Assembly (NCBI GenBank): GCA_039201605.1 | Contig: JBCCRO010000003.1 | Span: 62,001 to 126,000, forward strand | DNA: 64,000 nt | Source of the DNA: CADEDH01 sp039201605 | GTDB lineage: Bacteria > Actinomycetota > Acidimicrobiia > Acidimicrobiales > SZUA-35 | Reading direction: 5' to 3' | Part shown: positions 36,676 to 44,848 of the stretch, piece after piece | Numbering within the stretch: the stretch's first letter is position 1 | How the letters are laid out: each line of letters starts with the position of its first letter | The notes under the pieces: generated by a model | What the model saw: only the letters and a program-made list of their open reading frames with translations | What the model was told of the DNA's origin: nothing | Databases searched by the model: none | Program-made: the position numbers and the translations under genes

Positions 36676-38736
36676 TCAGTGAGGGACGGGCTCGGCCGAC
36701 GGATCGACGTGGCGGGCCACGACCTCGGGGTCGAGGGGGTCGTCGTCCTCGGTGTCGGCCGGGTCGGCGTCGGGGGCGTCGTCGGCCTCGGCCCGGGCAT
36801 CGCCGTAGAGCAGGAGGTAGCCGACGGCCGAGATGGGGGCGACGAGGGCCGATGCGGCCGCCGCCACCAGGGAGAACAACCACAGTGGGAAGCCGGCGAG
36901 GACGATGAGCAGGACCAGGCCGACGGTGGCGTTGGCCAGCGACACCAGGCCGCTGAAGGCGGTGACGGCGAAGGCGGTGTGGAGCCACCGTCCCTTCACC
37001 AGCTCCACGCTTCGCTGGAGGGCCGCCCGACCGGTGAGTCCCTCGACCATCATGACCGAGCCGAACAGCTGGTAGGCGATGATCCGGTGGATGGCCCGGG
37101 GGATGCCGATGATGGTGACGGTGAGCAAGATGATGGTGCCCACCAGGCGCAGATAGGTGCGCGCCAGATCACCCCGCCGTTCGATGACGGCGCGGACCCC
37201 GTCGGGCCCCGAGACGCCCTTGCCCGACTCGGCCCCGAGCCAGATGGCGGCGAAGGCGGCGGTGATGAGGACGTAGGCCAAGCCCTGCCCGAGCGAGGCG
37301 AACGTGGTCAGCAGGAAGGCGAGGAACGCCAACAGCTCGCTCTCGCTGTCGGTCGGCGTCAGGGCGCCGAGCAGCTCGGTCAACCCGGCGAACAACAACG
37401 CCACCGGCATGTAGAACAGGCCGATGGTGATGAACCGGCGGGGGTGCTGGCGATAGGTGCGGCCCGCCACCCGCACGATCTGGCCGACCCGCCGACGGCG
37501 CACGATCGGGGTCGCGGCCACGCCGTTCCAGTCGGTGCGGGTGAGGGCGACGGCGGCCACCAGGCCCACCGCGGCCACGGTGAGGAGGAGCCGAAGCGGG
37601 TTCTGCAGGGCGTTGATGTACTGCTGGGAGCCGAAGGCCACCAGCGAGCAGAACGTGTTCACGAACGGAGCGTCGGAGTCGGCACCGCCGGGGATGATCA
37701 CGCTCGACGTGCGCAGCTCGTCGTGCCACGTGATCGGCTCGGTCCAGCGGGACTTCGTCGTCGGGCCCTTCGGCCCGTTGAACGGTCCGCTGTGTCGCTC
37801 GCCCCAGCGGCCGTCGAAATCGAGCCAGGCCAGCGGGTCGTCGGGATCGGTGACCTCGTCGGGAAGCACCACCACCTCGGGATCGTGGCGGGTGGCGGCC
37901 GATTGGGTGTCGTCGCAGCCGAAGCCCTCGGATCCGCTGCGACCGATGTAGAGCTGGGTGCCGAAGTAGGAGGCGTGGGAGCCCACCGACGGGTAGACGA
38001 CGGGCCGATCGCCGTCGAGTTCGAGCTTGCCGCCGTCCCACGTCGCCAGCTCACCGCCGCTGTGCTGGGCGAAGCCGACGCTGGCGGGCTCGGTGTCGAG
38101 GGCCTCGGCCACCGTGCCGACGTCGAAGAGGAGCTGGATGCCCTCCCAGTCGCCCTCGTGCCGGTTGTTGTAGTCGTTGTAGTAGTAGAAGAACCAGTAC
38201 TGGAGGGCGAGCTTGTCGTCGTGGCCGTCCTCGGTGGCGATGTGGGCGTAGACCGTCACCGCCCCCTGCTCGTCGCCCTCGGCCGACACCCGGAAGCGGC
38301 CGTCGTCGGCGTCGTAGATACAGCCCGGGGCCAGGGCGCCTCCGGGGAAGTCGAGGTAGAAGCCCTCGCCGTGGTCGAACAGATCGGCGGCCGACGGCCC
38401 CCGCTCGACCACCGGGTCCTCCCGCCCGACCTGGCGGAGCAGCACCTGGTCGTTGTCGAGGAGGGCGTCGACGTCGATGGGCAGGAACCGCTCGCCGTCG
38501 GCCTTGCACAGCTCGCTCGGCGGTCGGACCACGAGGATCGGCGCATGCCGCTCGGCCAGCTCCTGCGCTCCCTCCGGCGCGCCCTCGGCCTCGGCGTCGG
38601 ACTGCGCTCCGGCGGGTGCGGCGAGCAGGGTGATCATCGCCAGCGCGGCGAGGAAGGCGAAGACCGGTCGGCGGGCCGCAGGGCCGCGGCGGCCCCGGGA
38701 GGGGGACGGGTTGGTTCTCGATCCGAGCATCGGCAT
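36676..38736 (-). CDS. Vps62-like exported domain fused to a multi-helix membrane domain
   Basis: 686 residues from ATG at 38736 (GGAAG five bases upstream). A signal peptide (FAFLAALAMITLLAAPAGAQ) precedes an exported domain of about 330 residues with LALQYWFFYYYNDYNNRHEG, DWEGIQLLFDV, PVVYPSVGSHASYFG, DFDGRWGERHSGPFNGPKGP: the Vps62/DUF946-type fold known in bacteria, fungi and plants. A membrane domain of about seven helices follows (LRLLLTVAAVGLVAAVAL through WLFSLVAAAASALVAPISAV), with the YciC/DUF-like block GLTGRAALQRSVELVKGRW. The acidic C-terminus is cytoplasmic. The function is unknown. Confidence 0.78.
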   Translation of the reverse strand: MPMLGSRTNPSPSRGRRGPAARRPVFAFLAALAMITLLAAPAGAQSDAEAEGAPEGAQELAERHAPILVVRPPSELCKADGERFLPIDVDALLDNDQVLLRQVGREDPVVERGPSAADLFDHGEGFYLDFPGGALAPGCIYDADDGRFRVSAEGDEQGAVTVYAHIATEDGHDDKLALQYWFFYYYNDYNNRHEGDWEGIQLLFDVGTVAEALDTEPASVGFAQHSGGELATWDGGKLELDGDRPVVYPSVGSHASYFGTQLYIGRSGSEGFGCDDTQSAATRHDPEVVVLPDEVTDPDDPLAWLDFDGRWGERHSGPFNGPKGPTTKSRWTEPITWHDELRTSSVIIPGGADSDAPFVNTFCSLVAFGSQQYINALQNPLRLLLTVAAVGLVAAVALTRTDWNGVAATPIVRRRRVGQIVRVAGRTYRQHPRRFITIGLFYMPVALLFAGLTELLGALTPTDSESELLAFLAFLLTTFASLGQGLAYVLITAAFAAIWLGAESGKGVSGPDGVRAVIERRGDLARTYLRLVGTIILLTVTIIGIPRAIHRIIAYQLFGSVMMVEGLTGRAALQRSVELVKGRWLHTAFAVTAFSGLVSLANATVGLVLLIVLAGFPLWLFSLVAAAASALVAPISAVGYLLLYGDARAEADDAPDADPADTEDDDPLDPEVVARHVDPSAEPVPH

Positions 38737-38871
38737 GCAGTCTTCCACGCCGGGGGTGCCGCCGCCCCGGGACCGGCATCGACGGCGACCGGGTTTCGCA
38801 CGCACCGCCCGGCCGCCGTCCGGATCCGGGAGCGACCCCGAGTCGGGAGCCGTCCCGGCCCGCCGACCCGA

Positions 38872-40377
38872 TCAGAGCGCGTTCTTACACAGCGCCCCGG
38901 ACTGCGGCGTGTCGTAGGCGTGATCAGGGTCGAGGGGTCCACACAGCTCCTCAAAGAGGGTGGCGAGGGGGATCTTGCCGGTCCCGTTCCACTCGGGGCG
39001 GCGGACCAGGGCCCGACCGGGGACCGGGGCGCTGTTGTCCGGGCCGCCGTCGCTCAGGTACCCGAAACCGCAGCCAGAGCCGATCCCCGACCCGAAGTTC
39101 GAGCCGACGTTGACGCAGTTGTCCAGCCATTCCTCGTTGATTCTGGGGTGCCAGGCCCCCCACCAGTCGGCGTGGATGCTGTGACCGGGCTCGCCGGCCA
39201 GGGCGAACGTGCCAGGCGATACATCGGAGGAGAGGAACCAGTCGCTGGTGTCCTCGCCGGGGTCGACCCGGTAGTTCACGAAGTACTCGAGGTGAGGGAA
39301 GACCTCGTAGGTGTCGTCCCAGTCGTCGGGGTTCTCCAGTTCGCCGGTGCAGTTGGCCACGAACCAGCCCTGCGCACCCCGGGTCTCCCAAGCCGTCCAG
39401 TCGTCATCGGACTTGTCGGTGTTGAGGCAGTTCTCAAACCGGACCTCCATCTCCAGCACCGTCCACTGATCATCGGCTTCGGAGTACCAGGTGTCGCCGT
39501 CGCAGTCCGGTATGCGGCCGACGGTCTCGGGCACGCCGGGGGCGCTGAAGTTGTTGGAGCATTTCCACTCGGGGAGACCGGAACCGCCGAGGCCGCCCTC
39601 GGCCAGCGGGATCTCGGCCACGCCCGGGGTGGGGGCGACGTTGGCCATCTTGGGCCGGTAGGGCTGGGCCCCGCCCGACACCGACTCCGGGGTGGAGCCG
39701 TTGGCCAGCACCTCGCCCTTGTAGTAGACGACGATGCGCTCCGGCACCCGCACCCAGGCGCCGCCGGGCGCCTCGGGATCGGGGTCGATCATGGCCGGCG
39801 CCCAGTAGCCACTGCGGTTGAGTTCGCCGCCGTTGCAGGTGGAACCGCCGGTATCCCGCATCGACCGGTAGGTGGAGAAGGCGTTGATGTCGGTGTTGCC
39901 GAAGAACATGTGGAGGTGGGCGCCACCGGGCTGACCGGGATGGAGAATCGGGTCGTCGTAGGCGAAGTGGGAGAACTCGCAGGCGATGCGGAACTGGCCG
40001 CCGCTGTCGATGGGGAAGGCGAACTCCTGGTGGAGATAGTCGTCGCCCACCTCACCCCAGGCCAGGTAGTCGCTGCGGTCGTTGGTGATGTTGACCGACT
40101 GGTCGGAAGTGTCGAGCCGGGACTGGGGCACGTCCCGTTCGGGCGAGGCGTCGTGGTTGGTGTTGCGGCCGGTCTGCGCCCGGATCATGGCCAGGTTGTC
40201 CTGGTACTCGACGGTCTCGACCGCCGGTGTTCCCCCGCTCCGGATCACGATCACCGCCAGCAGCGCCCCGACGACGGCGATCGCCGCCACCGGGACAACC
40301 AGTTGCGGCCCTCGTCGAACGGCCGTGTCCGCCGACTCGGCCGACTCGTCGGCCTGCTCTGGAAGATCCGAGGGCAT
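38872..40377 (-). CDS. Membrane-anchored DUF1996 protein
   Basis: 501 residues. A cytoplasmic tail of 25 residues and a membrane anchor at 26-46 are followed by an exported DUF1996 domain: FRIACEFSHFAYDDPILHPG, AHLHMFFGNTDINAFSTY, GGSTCNGGELNRSGYWAPAM, and later SIHADWWGAWHPRINEEWLD and NCVNVGSNFGSGIGSGCGF. Conserved His and Asp residues (HLHMFFGN, HADWW) may form an active or metal site. DUF1996 proteins are common in fungi and actinobacteria and have no established activity. The gene sits in the envelope block, same strand as the Vps62-like gene, with 135 bases between them. Confidence 0.85.
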   Translation of the reverse strand: MPSDLPEQADESAESADTAVRRGPQLVVPVAAIAVVGALLAVIVIRSGGTPAVETVEYQDNLAMIRAQTGRNTNHDASPERDVPQSRLDTSDQSVNITNDRSDYLAWGEVGDDYLHQEFAFPIDSGGQFRIACEFSHFAYDDPILHPGQPGGAHLHMFFGNTDINAFSTYRSMRDTGGSTCNGGELNRSGYWAPAMIDPDPEAPGGAWVRVPERIVVYYKGEVLANGSTPESVSGGAQPYRPKMANVAPTPGVAEIPLAEGGLGGSGLPEWKCSNNFSAPGVPETVGRIPDCDGDTWYSEADDQWTVLEMEVRFENCLNTDKSDDDWTAWETRGAQGWFVANCTGELENPDDWDDTYEVFPHLEYFVNYRVDPGEDTSDWFLSSDVSPGTFALAGEPGHSIHADWWGAWHPRINEEWLDNCVNVGSNFGSGIGSGCGFGYLSDGGPDNSAPVPGRALVRRPEWNGTGKIPLATLFEELCGPLDPDHAYDTPQSGALCKNAL

Positions 40378-40470
40378 ACATCACCATCCCGCACGTCGCC
40401 TTGTCCCTCCGGGGAGCGGCGACCGGACCGCCACCCACCGTCGCGCCCACCGGGGAAACCGCCGGAACCA

Positions 40471-40489
40471 TATCAGGCTGATACGTATC
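40471..40489 (-). promoter_or_regulatory. Overlapping palindromes upstream of the DUF1996 gene
   Basis: TATCA-GGC-TGATA (40471-40483) overlaps the perfect palindrome GATACGTATC (40480-40489), in an AT-rich patch 94-112 bases before the DUF1996 start. This is a plausible operator and promoter area, but I cannot assign a binding protein. Confidence 0.45.
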
Positions 40490-40535
40490 CGCCAGGGCGC
40501 AAACCGGGCGATCAGACGACGCTTTGTGGGCGCGT

Positions 40536-41426
40536 TCAGGCCGTGATCAACACCGGGGTGCCGAGGGGGATCGTGGTGGCCAACATCGAGATCACATCGT
40601 TGTCGAGGCGCACACAGCCGTGCGACACGTCGGTGCCCAACGAGGCCTTGTCGTTCGTGCCGTGGATGCCGATCACGCCGTCGCCGCCGTTGAAGTCGAA
40701 CACGGTCTCGCTGTAGCCAGACAGACCGAAGGCGTAGGGGCCGTAGGCGCCGTCGGGATCGGGGACGTCGTAGAGGGTCGAGGTGAAGAAGAACCCGAGC
40801 GGCGTCGGGGTGGCCCCGGTACCGACCCCGATCGGGGTGTCGACCATTTGCTCCGTGCCGTCGAACACGGCGAGGCGATGATCACCGGTGTCGATCTCGA
40901 TCCGGTAGCGGTGCTCGGTGAGCGTGATGTCGGCCAGGTCGATCCAACCGACCGTGCCGTTGGGACGGACCGGCAGGTACACCTCGAGCCGCTCGTCGGC
41001 GAGGTGGTCGATGTCGTCGAACGTCGCGACCGACAGGAAGTGCTCGGGGTGGGCGACGTCATACTCGAAGACGTGGAGCTCGTCGGCGTCGGCCCCGGGC
41101 CCGGCGTAGGCCACGATCCGACGCTGGCCCGGGTCGGCGGTCGCCACCAGCGACGGGTTGGCCTCCAGCGAGCTGCGCAGCTCGGCGATCTCCTCCTCGC
41201 TGAGACCTCCGGCCTGCTCCTCGCCGAGGGCGACCCGGGCGATGGCCCCGGCGACGTCCACCCCGAGGGCGGTGGCGCCGACGAGGCCGAGCACGAGGAC
41301 GACGGCGGCCAGCCCCGAACCGACGAGCCCCCGACGGCGGCGGACCGCCGTCGAGAGCCCGATCGATCCCCCGTCTTCGACGGTCAGCTCATCGAGCGCC
41401 GTCGCTGCCCTCTTGGAGATGGTCAT
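40536..41426 (-). CDS. L,D-transpeptidase (YkuD domain)
   Basis: 296 residues: a cytoplasmic tail, one membrane anchor (GLVGSGLAAVVLVLGLVGAT, about 33-52), an SH3-like intermediate region with YLPVRPNGTVGWIDL, and a C-terminal YkuD domain. The catalytic motif is complete: HGTN at 255-258 and SHGCVRL at 268-274 with nucleophile Cys271. It would form 3-3 peptidoglycan crosslinks or attach proteins to the wall. The gene begins three bases after the stop of the proline-rich protein gene, so the pair is cotranscribed. Confidence 0.92.
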   Translation of the reverse strand: MTISKRAATALDELTVEDGGSIGLSTAVRRRRGLVGSGLAAVVLVLGLVGATALGVDVAGAIARVALGEEQAGGLSEEEIAELRSSLEANPSLVATADPGQRRIVAYAGPGADADELHVFEYDVAHPEHFLSVATFDDIDHLADERLEVYLPVRPNGTVGWIDLADITLTEHRYRIEIDTGDHRLAVFDGTEQMVDTPIGVGTGATPTPLGFFFTSTLYDVPDPDGAYGPYAFGLSGYSETVFDFNGGDGVIGIHGTNDKASLGTDVSHGCVRLDNDVISMLATTIPLGTPVLITA

Positions 41427-41429
41427 CGG

Positions 41430-41993
41430 TCAGCCGGCCAGGGGCGGGTCGACCGGCTGCGGCAGAGCGGTGTCGGCCGGCTGAGGCCGGGTGGTGGCGG
41501 GAGCGGCCGGCAGCTGGGCGGGGGTATCGGAGGACCCGGCGGTGGGAGAGGTGCTGGAGGCCGGGGCGGCCGTCGTCGACACCGACACCGGCTCAGGGGC
41601 TACCGGGGCCTGCTGAGGCTCCTCGGGGGTGTCGACCGCCGGCGGCGTGGTGATGGGGGGAGGCAGCGTCGTCGTGCCGTCGTCCGACGGGCCGGGCTCG
41701 GGCTCCTCGTCGACCGGGTCGAGCGCAGGCGGCACGGTCGACACGATCGGAGCCTCGGAGGTCTCGGTCGGGCCGTCGGTGGTCTCGGTCACCGAGCCGC
41801 CGTCACCGTCGGGCTCGGGGGTGTCGATGGCCGGGGGCGGCGAGGTGACGGACGGACTGGTCTGGCCGGGAACACCGGCCTGCACCTCGGCCGGCGGCTG
41901 CGGTGCGGCCAGCACCAGTGCCACGGCGGCGGCGCCGACGGCCAGCGTGGCGGTGGCGACCAGAATCCCCTGCTTGCGTGCTCCTGCTTCCAT
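41430..41993 (-). CDS. Exported Pro/Thr/Ser-rich low-complexity protein
   Basis: 187 residues from ATG at 41993 with GAGGGA upstream. A membrane or signal helix (GILVATATLAVGAAAVALVL) is followed by about 150 residues of Pro, Thr, Ser, Glu and Ala with no globular part (for example TTLPPPITTPPAVDTPEEPQ). Such stretches are often glycosylated wall-spanning stalks. It is the first gene of a pair with the L,D-transpeptidase, so it may be a wall spacer, a scaffold or a substrate; the sequence gives no more detail. Confidence 0.7.
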   Translation of the reverse strand: MEAGARKQGILVATATLAVGAAAVALVLAAPQPPAEVQAGVPGQTSPSVTSPPPAIDTPEPDGDGGSVTETTDGPTETSEAPIVSTVPPALDPVDEEPEPGPSDDGTTTLPPPITTPPAVDTPEEPQQAPVAPEPVSVSTTAAPASSTSPTAGSSDTPAQLPAAPATTRPQPADTALPQPVDPPLAG

Positions 41994-42064
41994 GACGTTC
42001 CCTCTCTCGTCATCTCCGTGAGGAGACACTGCACCGGGAGGGGTTCCCCGGCATCCGGGACATC

Positions 42065-42101
42065 CCCCTATGCCCCGTAGGGGTGACGGGCGCCATAGGG
42101 G
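42065..42101 (-). terminator. Nested hairpin after the kinase gene
   Basis: CCCCTATG (42065-42072) pairs perfectly with CATAGGGG (42094-42101) and encloses CCCC-GTA-GGGG (42073-42083). It begins one base after the kinase stop codon and lies 72 bases before the next gene, so transcript termination or processing is likely. Confidence 0.6.
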
Positions 42102-42102
42102 C

Positions 42103-44250
42103 TCAGCCCGGAGCGGGAGTCCAGACGTGGACGTCGGTGTCGAGCCCGGCCGATGCCACCCGTCCGTCGTCGAGCTGGGACAGGGTGTAGACGTCGTCGC
42201 CGTGACCCTCGTAGACCACGGGCTCGGCGGTCGGGTCGTCGAGGTCCCAGATGCGGACGGTGTCGTCGACACTGGCCGACGCCAGCCGCCCATCGGCCAA
42301 CAGCACCAGCACCTGCGACGCCTCGGCGTGCCCGTCGAGCACGACCGGCTCGGTGGCGGGGGCGGCCGGATCCCAGATGCGGATGGCGCCGTCGGTGGCC
42401 GAGGCTGCGATCCGTCGATCGGGCAGCTGGACGATGTCCCGCACCCGGGTCTGGTGGCCGGCCAGCACCACCGGCGCCACCTCGGGCCGGGTCGGATCCC
42501 ACACCCGGACCGTGGCGTCGTCGCCGGTCGAGGCCAGGCGGCCGTCCGACAGCGGGATCATCTTCCAGACCTGCCCCTCGTGGCCGCTGAGGGTGACCGG
42601 TTCGGCGGTGCCGACCGCCGGGTCGTCCAGGTCCCAAAGGCGGATCAGGCCATCGGCGCCGGAGGTGGCGAGGCGACCGTCCGACAGCTGGACCAGGCTG
42701 GAGACGGCGCCGTCGTGCCCGCCGAGCACCAGCTCGTCACCACCGGTGTCGAGCGGCGGCCACACCCGTACCGACCCGTCGAGGCCGCCGGTGGCGAGGC
42801 GACCGTCGGTCAGTTCGAGGATGTCGTACACGTCGCCGGTGTGCCCTCGGAGCACCACGGGCTCGGCGTCGAGATCGTCGATGTCCCAGATGCGGACCGT
42901 GGCATCGCCGCTGGCCGAGGCCAGGCGACCGTCGCCGAGCACCGTGAGGAACCAGACCGAGGAGGCGTGGCCTTCGAGCACCTGCGGGTCTCCCCCGTTG
43001 ACCGACGGGTCCCAGAGGCGGATGAGGCCGGTGGAGCTGCCCGAGGCGAGGCGGAGGCCCTCGGAGGTCTCGATCGGGATGACCTTGTTGACGATGTTGA
43101 CGTGGCCACCGAGGACGAGCGGGTCGTCGACGGCGACCGGGACCGTGGTTGCGGAGGCGACGACGTCGGAGCCGATCGGCGGGGCCGAGGTGCTCGGCGG
43201 CGCCTCGCCCCCGAGCCGGGCCACGCCCCACGCCCCGCCGGTGGCGGCCAGCGTCAGCACGACGCCGATGGCGCCGACCAGGGGCCAGCGGCGACCGAGC
43301 GCCGGTTCCGGCTCGACGACCGGCACCGACTCCGACACCGACTCCGGCACCGGAGCCGGCGCCGGGGTGGTCCGGTGGCGGGCGTGGACCGTCTCGGCCG
43401 TGCCCGAGGTTGGCGGACCGCTGCCGGCCCCGTCGAACGCACCCCCGGCCGCCGGGCCCAGCCCCACCAGCGCCGCTCGGAACGCCTCCGCCGTCTGGTG
43501 TCGATCCTCGGGCTCCTTGGCCAGGGCCTGGGCGAAGAACCGGTCGTGGTCGGGGCCGAGGCCCGACGACGGCACCTCGAAGGTGAGGATGCGCACCATG
43601 TGCGCTTCCATCGAGTCGGTGCGGCCGCGGGCGTAGGGGGCGGCACCGGTGGTGAGCTGGAACAGGCTGGAGGCGAGGGAGTAGAGGTCGGAGCGGTGAT
43701 CGCGCTCGTCCTCGCCGCTGGCGAAGGTCTCGGGTGCGGTGTGGGTGAGGGTGAAGGCCCGCATCGTCACCGTCGCCTCCTGCAGGACGGCGATGCCGAA
43801 GTCGGTCAGCTTCGGCACGCCGTCGTCGTTGAGCAGGATGTTGGCCGGCTTCACATCGAGGTGGACGACCCCGGCGGCGTGGGCGGCCCCGAGGGCGTCG
43901 GCGATGGGAGCGATCAGGCCGACGGCCTCGTCCCACGGCAGCGGGCCCCGTTGGTCGAGCACGTCGGCCAGCGACCCACCGCCGAGGTACTCCATCACGA
44001 CGTAGGGGTGGCCCTTGGCCGACTCGCCCGGCCGGTAGGGGGTGACGATGTGGTGGTGGTCGGCCAGGCTGCCCATCAGCAACAACTCGCGGCGGAAGCG
44101 TCGCAGGGCGTCGGGGTCGGCCGACTGCAGCACCTTGACCGCCACCCGGCGATCGAACACGTCGTCGCGGCCGGCGTACACCGTGGCGAAGCCGCCCACT
44201 CCGATCTCGGTCAGATCGGAGAGGCCCTCGATTCCCAGGTCATTGCCCAC
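42103..44250 (-). CDS. Ser/Thr protein kinase with extracellular eight-blade WD40 propeller
   Basis: 715 residues. The kinase domain (about 9-265) has the G-loop GVGGFATVYAG, Lys39, Glu55, the catalytic loop HLDVKPANILL (130-140; Leu replaces the usual Arg of HRD, a non-RD kinase), DFG at 150-152 and APE at 172-174. A Pro/Ser-rich linker, one membrane helix at about 323-346 and a C-terminal WD40 region (378-715) follow, with eight repeats each beginning at a GH dipeptide and ending near (I/V)R(I/L/V)W. The kinase faces the cytoplasm and the propeller the outside, so it is probably a receptor kinase for a polymer or wall ligand. GTG start with GGAGG upstream. Confidence 0.92.
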   Translation of the reverse strand: MGNDLGIEGLSDLTEIGVGGFATVYAGRDDVFDRRVAVKVLQSADPDALRRFRRELLLMGSLADHHHIVTPYRPGESAKGHPYVVMEYLGGGSLADVLDQRGPLPWDEAVGLIAPIADALGAAHAAGVVHLDVKPANILLNDDGVPKLTDFGIAVLQEATVTMRAFTLTHTAPETFASGEDERDHRSDLYSLASSLFQLTTGAAPYARGRTDSMEAHMVRILTFEVPSSGLGPDHDRFFAQALAKEPEDRHQTAEAFRAALVGLGPAAGGAFDGAGSGPPTSGTAETVHARHRTTPAPAPVPESVSESVPVVEPEPALGRRWPLVGAIGVVLTLAATGGAWGVARLGGEAPPSTSAPPIGSDVVASATTVPVAVDDPLVLGGHVNIVNKVIPIETSEGLRLASGSSTGLIRLWDPSVNGGDPQVLEGHASSVWFLTVLGDGRLASASGDATVRIWDIDDLDAEPVVLRGHTGDVYDILELTDGRLATGGLDGSVRVWPPLDTGGDELVLGGHDGAVSSLVQLSDGRLATSGADGLIRLWDLDDPAVGTAEPVTLSGHEGQVWKMIPLSDGRLASTGDDATVRVWDPTRPEVAPVVLAGHQTRVRDIVQLPDRRIAASATDGAIRIWDPAAPATEPVVLDGHAEASQVLVLLADGRLASASVDDTVRIWDLDDPTAEPVVYEGHGDDVYTLSQLDDGRVASAGLDTDVHVWTPAPG

Positions 44251-44367
44251 TCGGTCCGTCCCTCCACGTTGCAGGCGGCGAACCGGTGGCCCCTCGACGA
44301 CCGGTCGCCCCCAACTCCTGTGGACCGAGACGACGTTACCAGCAGCCGGTCGGCTGCATCCGGGCGG

Positions 44368-44817
44368 TCAGCGTCGACCGCGGTCGGGTGCCACCAGGGG
44401 CAGCAGCCACTCCGAGGAGGGCTCCCCCGCCTCGGCCGCCTCCATCTGCCGTTGGTCGTAGTAGTCCCGCCAGCGGATGACCTCGTCGCCCTCGAACTCG
44501 AAGACGGTGACGTGAGGCGTGCGCACGTGGTGGCCGTCGGGGTTGACGAAATCGTCAACCCCCTCGACGAACACCACGTCGCCGGTCTGGGCCCGGTGCA
44601 CGGTACGCCACTGCACGTCGCGCTGGTGGGTCTGCAGGAACTCCAGCAGCCCCCGGATTCGCTCCTTGCCGACCATCGGGCGCTTGCCGATGGCGTAGGT
44701 GAACTCGATGTCGTCGTGCAGCCGGTCGAGCACCGGCTCGATCCGCCGGTCCCGCCAGGCCGCCATGATGGCCTCGACGGCGGCGATCTGCGGTGTCACC
44801 TTCTCGGGGGTGCTCAT
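44368..44817 (-). CDS. SnoaL/limonene-epoxide-hydrolase-like protein
   Basis: 149 residues with a cystatin-like cone fold: AVEAIMAAWRDRRIEPVLDR, DIEFTYAIGKRPMVGKERIR, VFVEGVDDFVNPDGHHV and VFEFEGDEVIRWRDYYDQRQ. The Arg-Asp (WRDYYD) residues near the end fit the polar pocket of the limonene-1,2-epoxide hydrolase/SnoaL group, whose members hydrate epoxides or isomerise polyketides. It lies 31 bases downstream of the carotenoid oxygenase gene; a TACGGT hexamer six bases before its ATG could also give it its own leaderless transcript. Confidence 0.75.
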   Translation of the reverse strand: MSTPEKVTPQIAAVEAIMAAWRDRRIEPVLDRLHDDIEFTYAIGKRPMVGKERIRGLLEFLQTHQRDVQWRTVHRAQTGDVVFVEGVDDFVNPDGHHVRTPHVTVFEFEGDEVIRWRDYYDQRQMEAAEAGEPSSEWLLPLVAPDRGRR

Positions 44818-44848
44818 GCGCTCACCGTAGCGACGGCCGTCGGGCCGG

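Noticed and set aside
36679..40716. A 1345-codon open frame on the plus strand
   Set aside because: It is antisense to the Vps62-like and DUF1996 genes, which have clear domains; its translation is low-complexity Gly/Asp/His/Gln.
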